From the NCBI GenBank assembly GCA_002150815.3, contig NDFF03000370.1:186001-250000 (forward strand): a DNA stretch of 64,000 bases, in the 5' to 3' direction. The DNA comes from Grammothele lineata (Eukaryota > Basidiomycota > Agaricomycetes > Polyporales > Polyporaceae). Positions 10,853 to 20,311 of this stretch are shown here, piece by piece. The translations under genes and the position numbers were made by a program. The notes beneath the pieces are model-generated. The model worked only from the letters and a program-made list of their open reading frames with translations. It did not search any database and had not been told where the DNA came from. How positions within the stretch are numbered: the stretch's first letter is position 1; each line of letters opens with the position of its first letter.

Positions 10853-12925
10853 TAGTCGTTGCGCCTTTTCAATAAGATTTTCCCCTCCCGACGGGCCGCT
10901 ACGCCCAAACCTGCGGCGATCGTCGTGGATTGATCATTCATCTCAGCTATCTTGAGATCGTACTTCATCAAGATGTGCGATAATACGACCTTCAAAACCG
11001 CCGATGCGAAGAACCTGCCGGGACTGTCCAATAGCCGAGAACTCTCGTCAGCGGTCGTGCACGGGACACCCGAATCCTGGGTACCCACCACGCGTGCTTG
11101 CCATGACCGAATGCCAGCCACTCCGCAGACGTGTTGGTTAGTTGGTGCATCGTCGAGCAACCCTCGGCTTCGCGCATACGCGAGAAGCGGAACGCGTCGA
11201 ACTTGTCTGCGTCTGGATAGATGTCCTCATTGAGGTGTGAGGGGACCGCAGCTGCGGCGACACATGTGCCGCGAGGGAGGAAAGTCCCGTCGGCAAGCGT
11301 CACATCGACCATCGCTTTGCGAAACATGGACACTAAATGGGTTGATGGTCAGAAAGTGGCGCGTGAAGCAGACGTTATATATGGTACTGCACGACGCACG
11401 CAGGGCCACACCATTCATCCGCTGCGACTCCTTGAGGAAGCTATCGAGTTTGCGCATAGAGCTGAACGCAGTCCTTGACCAGCCTTGAGACGCGATGAGT
11501 GGCTCTATTTCTGCGCGAAGCGGCTGAGCACAGTCATCGAAAGCAGCGGCCAGATCCAGGAGCGCTTGTGTAGAGCTCTAGGATATGGGTTGTTATCAAG
11601 GGGAAAGATTGAATGGATAGTGCGGGATATACCATGGAAGTCGTATGATATGCTGCGGCGTTCGTCAGGAGAATACGTTTGGTGATTTCCTCGCTTGAGC
11701 AATGCCTCAACGCCCCTTCGTCCCAGAGCCACTGAAACAAGTCGTTCTCCGCAAGTATCAACACGATACGTATATTTACTAGATCAAGCGTGCTCACAGG
11801 TTTTTCCTCTGGATTGTTGCCGTCCTGGTTTAGAATTATGGCCCGCTTGTTGATGATAGATGAAACGTAAGGTGTGACACGTCGCACAACTCTCATTCCT
11901 CGTCCAAAGAACTTAACGGTCCTAGCCGGAGGTTGATGTAAGCGATAGGGGGGTAGCAGGTGCAATTCTAACACTCACGGCCTGAGAAGCTCCGGGAGGA
12001 GGTTTACGATCAAGCTGTCCATGCCAACAGACATTGGGAACCTAGTGACGAGGTCCAAGAATTGCTTATCCCGGCCTAGTGCGGTAGAGTTGAGCATGCA
12101 AGCCTTAATTTCGTACAATATACGGCCTACAAATCGGCAGTCCAAAGATGATGCGGTTAGTCATGCGCGCAACAAGCGTCTCAGCGAATTTGAAGACATC
12201 AACTTTCACCCAGTCTATGCCGGGATTTGTCAGTAAAGGGGCTCATAATTAGATACAACGTCGGGACTACCTTGACTGTTAGGCGGAACAAGCTCGTCCG
12301 TGATCGCCGCCAACTCGTCCTCCAGCACGGGGATGACAACGTCGATGTTACGCGTAAGCTTTCCCTGTATGACGTGATGTTCCCAAGGGTCCGCGAGAAC
12401 TTCATGGCCAAGCGAGCAGTGTGTCTGGACAAGCTGAGCGTCCGTTGCGTGTTACTGGCGTCCTAACACAGAGCAGACGACTACACTCACGTCTTTCATG
12501 CATTCGACCACAGATAGTTCATTATCCGGCCTCGACTTAATGTCCTGGGCAGCCTCTTTGGTCGTCGTCACGACCACCCAGCATGACATGAAGATGACCT
12601 TGAAGCAGGACCCGTAGTACTACCGTGGGGCTCATTGAGGCGTGGTCATATCCTAAACTGAACAGGACATACCTTCTTGTAACCTTCCTGTATCAATTGT
12701 TTCCTGCGTCTAATCGAATTCACGAACGCGATGATAGAGACCACTGGTGCAGAAGGGCCGCCCATAGCGGGGATAGCTTTCAGCTGACAGAAACGGCACG
12801 CTTGAGCCAGACAACGAGGGATACAAAGGGACGACGATACTGACGGGGTCTGTGAACCATTGTACCAAGCAGCGCACGACAAAGTATGCCAGGGCCGCGT
12901 AGACTGCAGTCTGGAGGCTGCTCAT
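10853..12925 (-). CDS. Cytochrome P450 monooxygenase, tandem copy 1
   Basis: Eleven exons on the minus strand: 12841..12925, 12673..12776, 12491..12619, 12271..12433, 12131..12214, 11979..12075, 11798..11921, 11633..11746, 11400..11577, 11089..11332 and 10853..11033. They give 500 aa, normal P450 length. Visible parts are an N-terminal membrane anchor, then GGPSAP, an I-helix segment AAYHTTSM in place of AGxDTT, a K-helix ESQR (ExxR), FDAFRFSRMRE before the heme loop, and FGHGKHACPGRFF with the heme-ligand Cys. The Cys codon is split by the last intron (11034..11088). The C terminus is LLKRRND. It is a class II microsomal enzyme needing a reductase partner; the substrate is unknown. The heme loop resembles basidiomycete clans such as CYP512 or CYP5150, unverified. 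A minus-strand TATAAG lies 67-72 bp before the ATG. Confidence 0.9.
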
Positions 12926-13667
12926 TGCTCGTCGTAGATCGCTGAAGGGGTAGAGAGCTACAGGGCACCCCCTCTCGCAGGAGCAAGCATACTTATATCC
13001 CGAGGGTCTCCCAATCCAGATTGACATCTGCATCGAAGCTAAGCGTGGGTGACCGCCCCCAACGGGCCGCAGAGCCCTCTTGCGGCCATCTGGCAGTAGA
13101 AAACGTATGTCTGCTTAAGCTCGTCGTACCATTAACTACCCAAAAGTCATTCCAACAGACATTAACGTACTTTTCGCCGTCTTAGAGGATGCGACCGAGC
13201 TCGACAGTCAATCGGCGATTGACGGTGTCAATAGCGGATACTTGCCGGCCGCCTATTAAGGTAACAGTGCTACCCAAGTTCACAGAACGTAAGGGCAAGG
13301 GTCGCGCCGAGAGGTCATCAACATGACGGGAGCATCGGCGCATGCCCGACCACGCGTTCCTTGAAGCGAGTGATTGGTCGTCAAACTTTGGATGACCGGG
13401 GAGGGCACGAGAAGGGACCCACCTCAACTAGTACCTACACAGCCTTCTTCTGAGTCGCGGTTGTAAACAGTACCTCGGAAAGGAAGTCGTGTGTGGAACA
13501 ATGCTGAACTCGTGATAAGGCGCATGGTCTATCCACAGCTAGAAGCATCGCGCGGAGATGGACGAAAATGCCACCACATTCGCGTCCTAGAGCAGGTTCC
13601 TGAATCACTTTCCGATGGTCAGGAAGTCCAAATGAATCATTGCCGTCCGAAAATTCAATACATGACA
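12926..13667. other. Intergenic spacer between the two P450 genes
   Basis: 742 bp between the start of copy 1 and the stop of copy 2. It holds the copy 1 promoter (TATAAG); no third P450 fragment was recognised. Confidence 0.5.
12992..12997 (-). promoter_or_regulatory. TATA box of P450 copy 1
   Basis: Minus-strand TATAAG in GGATATAAGT, ending 67 bp before the ATG at 12925. P450 copy 2 has the same hexamer at a comparable distance, which supports a functional core promoter in both. Confidence 0.55.
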
Positions 13668-15761
13668 TCAAACCCTGCTCTCGCGCTTCCGGAACAACAC
13701 CCGCCCATTCACCGCTGGGATGACCCCAGTGGCGTAGTAGATGTTCGCAGGCCGCTGACCGTCCCCAGCAATCTTGAGGTCGTAGTTGAGCACAATGTAC
13801 GCCAACATCGCCTTGAGCTCGTTCGCCGCAAAGAACCGACCGGGGCTAATGCGGGCGGGGGAGCGCGCGGTTAACGGCTTCGGCGATATCGGGCGAACCA
13901 GATAAGGAGATGAACGTACCAAGCGTGCTTCCCATGTCCGAAAGCCAAGTAGTCGAGCGAGGTATTGACGAACTGGTGTTTCGTGCCCTCACCGTCTTCC
14001 TCGCGCATGCGCGCGAAGCGGAAACCGTCGAAGGTGTCCGCATCCGCGTAGTTGCTGTCGTCGTGGTGTGCCGGATCCGTGGCGACAACGACGACAGTCT
14101 GCGCCGGGATGTACGTGCCGTCGTTAAGCGTGATGCCTTTGAGCACCTTCCGTGTCATGGCGGCTGACGAGAGTGACCTTGGTCAGTTTCTTGCGACGGG
14201 CTCAGGCAGGGGAAAGTGGCGGCTCACTGAGGGAGATGCCGTTGTAGCGCTGCGACTCTTTCATGAAGCTATCTAGTTTCCACATCTTGCCCATGCTCGC
14301 CTTTGTCCAACCCTCGGAGGCGATAACGGCCTCAATCTCCTCTCGGAGAGGTTGCTGGTATTCTGGCTCAGCTGCAAGGTGGTAGAGAACGTGCGTAATA
14401 CTCTGTTAGAGTAGGTGAGATTTGGACCATGCAACGGATGACGATCCATGCAACGCACGTTTGAGGACGTGTGAATGGCTGCGAGGTTGATGTTGAGGAT
14501 CCTCTTGGTGATGAGGAATTGTGAGCTGTTGCTGAAACCCGGGTGATCGAGGAACCACTGAAGCAGATCGTTCTGGTGAAAACACAATCAGGTTCATGAG
14601 CTACCATCTCATAAACATCGCAACGACGTACAGGCCTGTCGGGCCAGTCATCTCCATATTCTTCCATCTTGGAAAGCCTTTCCTCTAAGAAAGGCTTGAG
14701 ATGTACCAAAGCGGCGTTGACAGTTTTCCTTCCATCGCTCACTAACGCGCCAACCAACCTACGCCTCGTCAGTCACAGATAGATGCCTGTGAGCGGTCTC
14801 TTACGGTTTCAGGACTTTAGGGAAACGGTTAACGTAATCCTTGTCGTTGAATACATCGACAGTAAATTTGATCGCGAGCTTGAGATACTCGTCGTTCCTG
14901 CCTATTAACCAAAAAATCAGAATGGGAGATGAGGCCACTATGGCCACTATTACGCACACAGCGGGAGACCAACGAAAACACGGTTCGAAGCACGAGCGAT
15001 AACCTTCTGCATGGTTGTCATGACGTGGACAGATAACCATTCTGCCAGAAGCAGGTCAGTCTCTGTGCGACTACGCTGGATAATCTGATCATACCGTCGT
15101 TTTTAGCAGGGATGTGATCTGCGAACGCGGAACTCAATTCGTCGACAACCTCGGGGAAAATCGTCGGAAGGGCCCGAGTGAGTTTGTCCCTGACGATGTC
15201 AACTACATGCGGTGTTTCTTCAGGGTCCGAGCCTATTGTGTACTTCGTTTGGACAATCTGTGGACACATTGAGACCAACACACTAATCATGATAGACGGC
15301 TCACATACTTCTTCGGCTCCCTCGATGAAAGAAACCTCGTGGTCAGGACGCCGGCGGAGTTCGTCCGCCATCTTAGGCCCCGACACGACGACCAGCCATT
15401 GATCCCACAATGCAATTTTGAATGCATGGCCATAGAACTGCCGCATTCCCAAGGACGGTCAGCTCTTCGGTGTCCAGGCTATGCATATACGAATCAGAGG
15501 GTCATACTTTCTGATACCCCTCTTTGAGCATGGCCCTTCCATTACGCGCGAAGCGACGCGCTGTGAAGTAGCAGAACAGGGGCGCATCCGTTCCATCGAG
15601 AGTGGGAATGGCACGAAGCTGTCGTTTCCCACTTCTAGTCAGTGCTGTTTCCATAACGGCGTTACGATATGAGCGCTCACAGGGTTGGTGTACCACACAA
15701 CGAGGTACGAAGCAACAAGGAGAGCCACAGCGGCGACGGCGACGGCCTGGGGGTCGTCCAT
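13668..15761 (-). CDS. Cytochrome P450 monooxygenase, tandem copy 2
   Basis: Eleven exons on the minus strand: 15681..15761, 15508..15618, 15309..15437, 15095..15257, 14958..15041, 14805..14901, 14632..14758, 14459..14572, 14228..14402, 13920..14163 and 13668..13845. They give 500 aa, the same length as copy 1. The anchor ALLVASYLVVWYTNP is followed by IPTLDGTDAP, WLVVVSGPKMADELRRRPD, an I-helix AAIHTSSN, ESQR, FDGFRFARMRE and FGHGKHACPGRFF. As in copy 1, the heme Cys codon is interrupted by an intron (13846..13919). Exons 3 to 6, 8 and 10 have the same lengths in both genes (129, 163, 84, 97, 114, 244 nt), and all intron phases agree, so the pair arose by duplication. The body is closer to the usual basidiomycete consensus than copy 1. 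Substrate unknown. Confidence 0.92.
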
Positions 15762-16572
15762 GGTAGAAGGAATGCGCACGAAGGAACGGAGATAGACTGG
15801 GTCTGTTCTTATATGTGAACCGCTGCGCGGCTGGAGAGGTTCCGTGACCACACGTGGACAAGAATCCCATTGAAGAAGCACTGTATGGGCGAAGTACGCG
15901 TGATAGGCATTACTCAAGAACTTACCACAGGAGCCGTACACTCCGAGAAGTCTCCCCACGAGGCTGCGCTCCCATCTCATTCCTGCCAAGGGAGTATGTC
16001 CTGGTGCCGTCACGCGAGCGGCGGCAAGGTTCATTCTGGCAGCGGCGTCGCCTCCTGCAGTCCTTAAGCTTTCCATGAGATGCCCATCGCCCGGTGGAGA
16101 TGCCCACTCGGAGGACAATGAATGCGGCGGTAATAGATCTTGACAACACCATGGAGACTTCTCGCCATACGGAATAAGCGTGAGGCGTAAGTCTCGGTGA
16201 GACGGCCCGACAACAAGTGTGGATTCAAGTCCAACGCGACCTGACACTTTGTTAGCGGTGTTATAGAGGGCGTGGGGGTGAACCAAAAGTCAGTGCATCG
16301 AACTGTTATTCTCAATCCGAGGTAGACATCACCGACATCATGTTCAGCAGAAGAGACGTGATAGAGTGGCGAGTCGAAGATGATCGTAGTCGAACGCCCG
16401 TGGGGAGAACGGCCGTGTCGGCCTGCTTCTGGACTTTGCCTCAGCTGCCTGTGCCAAATTAGAATGCCAGCAACCGTTTCCTCGTCTCTTGCGCGCCGTT
16501 CGCCCGCTCTTGGTCGTCGTCATCCGCCATCTCCCTGTCTCTCTTTCCCGTTCAACCGTTCTTCACTCGTGA
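15762..16572. other. Divergent promoter region, P450-2 / fucosyltransferase-like
   Basis: 811 bp between two divergent starts. Apart from the P450 TATA element I see no motif, repeat or gene. Confidence 0.5.
15808..15813 (-). promoter_or_regulatory. TATA box of P450 copy 2
   Basis: Minus-strand TATAAG in CACATATAAGAAC, 47-52 bp before the ATG at 15761, matching the element of copy 1. Confidence 0.55.
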
Positions 16573-18907
16573 ATGCCAGCAGCGCCTCCACGGGACATCC
16601 TCGTCAGGCCCTACTCCGACCACCATGAAGGCGTGTTGACACCAAGGACTCCCCACTCGCGTGCTGGCCGCGCGGAAGAGGGCTTCACAAATGTCGAGCT
16701 AGACGCTTTTGGGGACGACGAAAGCCGCGACTACCGCCAACAACAGTCTCAGCCTCTGCTCTCTTCCGGATATCGGAGCCGAGGAGACGACTACGACGCC
16801 CATTCCAAGCACCCGAGCGCGTGGTCTGTCAAGCATTGGACGACCGTGGTTCTAAGCAGGCTACCGCTCATTGCAGGGTCCGTACTCGCCGCCTTCCTCT
16901 TGTTCGCCATCACCGTGTCCTTCAGATCACCTGGATACCTCGAATCCACTCTCTTGGAACATCACCTGGGCGTAGAGGATCTTGGGTTTGAGACAGGATC
17001 ATCAGAAGTTAGCGTCACTTCCTCTCAGTCCACACAACAAGCTGCCCCGTCCGCAATTCCCGTCGACCACGGTCATAACACGTCCGCCCAGTTCATCTCA
17101 TACGAGAATTACACCACATTCCCCCTCACCGGAGACCAGTATCGTGCAGAATGCGCCAAGCTCATGGAGGGCTGGATGCCGCATACAGAGTACTGGGACA
17201 CGCCTCATATGGGGATACTTGACGTCCAACACCACGACGATGTTCCGACCGAGCATCTACCCGAGGGCGGTAGGACCAAGGTTTGCTCCAGTACTATTAC
17301 TTACATGCTCGACGGGCGGGTTGGTCTTGCAAGGGATCTCATGCTCATGGCACACGCAGCCGCTTTCGCACGGGAGGTAAGCTTGCTTCTACATTCGAAT
17401 ATAACATACCACAGGCTCATGGGTGGGGTAGCGAAACCGCACTTTCCTTGTAGATGACACCTATTGGAATCGTGGAAAGTGAGTCCTTCATATAGACTGC
17501 CTTGTGGTTTGCGTCTAAACCTGTCACCAGATGGATAGATCATTTCCAGCACGTCCGTGCCCTCGAACCTGGCCCTGAGCCAGGCTGTCGTGCGCCTCCA
17601 CCTGAAGGTACGTCAATACCGGTCCAATAATACTTGCGAAACAGACCCACACACATTCTCCCGTGCACAGAGCTCGTCGCTTGCCCAAGAACGGCTAGGT
17701 GCGCCTCCGGACATCCGTCTAACCTATATTCACTAACGCTTGTTTTCAGACATTGGGTGGGTTTGCTCTGTATTATTTTCTTGCTTACCCATTAACAGCC
17801 GTAGGTATTGAGCTCAAGATCGGCAAGATATCATTTTGGCGACCACTTCCTCGAGGAGTACGAAAACCCGTACGTCATTGGCAGGTTATGTCAGTCCGGA
17901 TATTCACGAGTCCTCGCAGGTATGGGCACCATATGCATCGCGCAAAACCCATATATGAGAACCTGCGAACTTCAATTGAGCGAGTTATCAGGCCTAATGC
18001 TCGTAATGCTGCTCTCATCCGGGCTGCCCGTCAAGAGGTTGCTTCTATTCTCTCACTTCCGTCGCAATCATCATCCCACCGAGACACAGCCACAGACACA
18101 TCTAATACCCCGACGAGCGAAGATTCCACTCAACAGTCTAATCCCGCCCCTTACATCGCCGTACACGTACGACGAGGCGATCGGCGAGCACATGCGTTCA
18201 TGTTCTACCCGGGAGGACTTATCCCTTTAGACAAGTTCATCTCCCGCGCCCGACTGACATGGGACAAATTCTACGGCAATGTCTCAGGCTCCCCCCTTCC
18301 CGACGGCGTCGACGTGACCGACCTCTCAGCTTCTGAGCCTCCAAGCGGGCTCAAACTCGGGCACGCCGACCAGTTCCCAGCACCGCCAGTCATGTGGTTC
18401 GCATCGGACTCCCCCGCCGCGGCGGCAGAATTTGCGTCCGCGTTCACCCCAGCAACCGCGCTCTTCTCGCTCGCGCGGAGCACGAACGCGGACGTGCGCG
18501 CCCTCGCGTCCGCACGCGAGTACGTGCAGGCCGAGTTTGACGAGGAACCATATGAAGAGCGTGTACGACTCACGCGCGGCGCGCTTGTCGACCTTGCAAT
18601 GCTTGGCGGGCTGTGGGCATGGCCAGGCGAGATCGTGCCAGGTGCGACAGTGTGCATGGAGGGGTGAGTACACTGTATATAGCCGTTGAGTGCTGATGGT
18701 TCCCTGGCCTTGTGCTGATGCGGGCTGGTCGACAGGTCGAATATCTGCAGGATGGCGGCGCTCGGATTTGGCTTCGAGCGCGCATTCGGGTTCGACGACG
18801 ACGGGGACTACTATCAAGGCGACCCGAACCCGGAACGCGCGCGCTGGGTCGACATTGATATCGATGGACGTGTCATCCCCGCCTGGGACTCGTATGAGGC
18901 GCATTAA
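16573..18907 (+). CDS. Type II membrane O-fucosyltransferase-like glycosyltransferase
   Basis: Exons 16573..17376, 17432..17478, 17531..17607, 17671..17698, 17750..17756, 17805..17869, 17920..18663 and 18736..18907 give 647 aa. A cytoplasmic N terminus of about 95 aa precedes one TM segment (about 97-117, LPLIAGSVLAAFLLFAITVSF), a Golgi type II layout. The lumenal part has N-glycosylation sequons, a conserved-looking FLVDDTYWNRGKW block, KPIYENLRTSIE, and YIAVHVRRGDR (about 422-431). HVRRGD is the GDP-fucose-binding motif shared by alpha-1,6-fucosyltransferases, NodZ and protein O-fucosyltransferases. Acceptor unknown. Exon 5 has only 7 nt. The frame break near 17870-17925 disappears with a GTACGT...CGCAG intron of 50 nt, so the gene looks intact. 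Confidence 0.85.
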
Positions 18908-19176
18908 GTTATTCGGACTTTGGATGTTTGGTGTCCGGGACACTACACAAGTCGCGGACGTGATTAATACACTGTATACACGCAGTAGATCTGTACATTA
19001 TTAGTATTCCTTTCACCGGTACAAGCAAGGCGGCGTCAGACACGAATCTTGAAGGACTAAATTTGGCGGAGGCCTTGTTGCGGAGTGACTCGTTATGTAC
19101 CTTGGTGTATAGCACCATGGTGTTTGTCACCCCTCCACGACATTCCACAAGCCCAGTGCATTTGCAACCCACGGAT

Positions 19177-19739
19177 TCAGCTTGCTGATGTTCCAAGCAA
19201 CTGTAAATCGTACACAGTCACTCTACCGAAGAAATCTGAACTCTCCTCGAAAACAAACTTCAAGCCCTCCACCTGCCACTCTGCGTCAGGTTCCGATGTT
19301 GGGACGAGGTCGAACGATTGCTTCCGATTTACATCTTCGGGATATATGCGCGTGAGCACCTCCCACTTCTGACCACCGCCGGGTTTCACCGCTTCTACGG
19401 AACATTTGGTTCCTACAAAGCCGCCTTGGAATGTAAGTTCCACTCGTTTCGGCGTCACTGGCGAAGGGAAAGACAGCTGGATATATTGTGGGGTGCCCTA
19501 AGGGTACGCGGAAATGGAGTACTCAGTTGGTGAAGACCCGAGAAAAACTGGCAGCCACACAGGCTATACCTGTTGAGACGTCCAACATGTCTCCGGACTC
19601 CCATCCGTTAAGTTTTTCTTTCCCACAGACTTGTCCAGCGTGGAACTGACTCTGGGCCTTCTTGTCAGCCAGCCCCTACACTTGGACTTGGTTGTCGGAC
19701 ACACTTGACTTTGGTCTCGGAGTCGATCAAAGACTGCAT
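19177..19739 (-). CDS. NR2C2AP-like protein with F5/8 type C (discoidin) fold
   Basis: Minus-strand exons 19703..19739, 19570..19649 and 19177..19497 give 145 aa. The features are those of human NR2C2AP (nuclear receptor 2C2-associated protein): DKSVGKKNLTDGSPETCWTS near the start, ELTFQGGFVGTKC in the core, YPEDVNRKQSFDLV, and the end FEESSDFFGRVTVYDLQLLG. The whole protein is a single discoidin-like beta sandwich. In mammals it represses TR4-driven transcription, but fungi lack that receptor, so the ancestral role is unknown; a ligand- or protein-binding job is inferred. The first exon boundary (GTGTCC donor) is the least certain part. Divergent from the tyrosine phosphatase gene. Confidence 0.85.
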
Positions 19740-19835
19740 GTTTGGAGCGAAGCCAGGACGATTGAAAAGACACGAGATGTGACGAAGGATACCCAGCTTC
19801 AAGCTTCAAACAACAGCGGAAGACCAATAGAGATA

Positions 19836-20225
19836 CTGTACAATTTCGACCGATGCGGCGCAGGGTGTGACGCATGACACCCTCAGATGCCCAAAGCGGC
19901 GCGTCGCGCCGGGGTGTGACGTATGACAGGTTGCGTAGTGCGGTGCGGCGCGGGGTCGGCGACCCCGCGCCGCACCGCAAAATTGCTTTTGAGAGGGCCC
20001 AGAGGGCACCGATAGCTCAGTTCTGAGGCGAAAAGGCAATTCCGCCGTAGGCGGGGCCGTTTTGCAATTTTCAGGGCAATTTTGGTGATTTTCGGCCATT
20101 TTCGGGTCTTGTGACGCGTGTGTCGCGAGCGGCGAGGGCTTCTGTGATGCGTGACACATGTCTCCAAACGTCGCGGATGGCCCTCTTGTGATGCGTGACG
20201 CGCCGCATCGGTCGAAATTGTACAG
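19836..20225. mobile_element. Non-autonomous TIR element (MITE-like, TA-flanked)
   Basis: A 26 bp perfect terminal inverted repeat starts CTGTACAATTTCGACC at 19836-19861 and ends as its complement at 20200-20225. Both ends are flanked by TA (19834-19835 and 20226-20227), as expected for Tc1/mariner-type target duplication. The inside has no transposase reading frame. It carries five variants of a TGTGACGCATGACA-like motif (near 19866, 19914, 20110, 20145 and 20187) and a 20 bp perfect palindrome. It lies between two promoters. Other copies in the genome would confirm mobility; none is seen in this window. Confidence 0.7.
19939..19979. repeat. Perfect 20 bp inverted repeat with 1 bp spacer
   Basis: The arm TGCGGTGCGGCGCGGGGTCG at 19939-19958 is followed by one G and then its exact reverse complement at 19960-19979. 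This is a GC-rich cruciform- or hairpin-forming site in the middle of the TIR element, about 16 GC pairs of 20. Confidence 0.95.
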
Positions 20226-20311
20226 TATTCCATTGATCTGCCCCCAATCATGTGACACGATGTCATAGTTGAGAAGATGCAACACTCCTTGTCGCATCTC
20301 CATCATACGCA

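Larger units (their letters stand above)
19740..20311. other. Divergent promoter region containing a TIR element
   Basis: 572 bp between two divergent starts. About 390 bp are the TIR element 19836-20225; the unique remainder is roughly 95 bp on the left and 85 bp on the right. Confidence 0.7.

Noticed and set aside
10853..15761. Several short P450-like fragments read as pseudogenes
   Set aside because: All pieces join by GT-AG introns into two complete 500 aa proteins with intact ExxR and heme Cys. The seemingly missing Cys appears when the intron boundary TG|GT is used.
17870..17925. Apparent frameshift or stop in the fucosyltransferase-like gene
   Set aside because: Reading past TAC GTC suggests a TGA and a shifted frame, but a 50 nt intron with GTACGT donor (17870..17919) joins the frame cleanly to KPIYENLRTSIE, so no pseudogene is needed.
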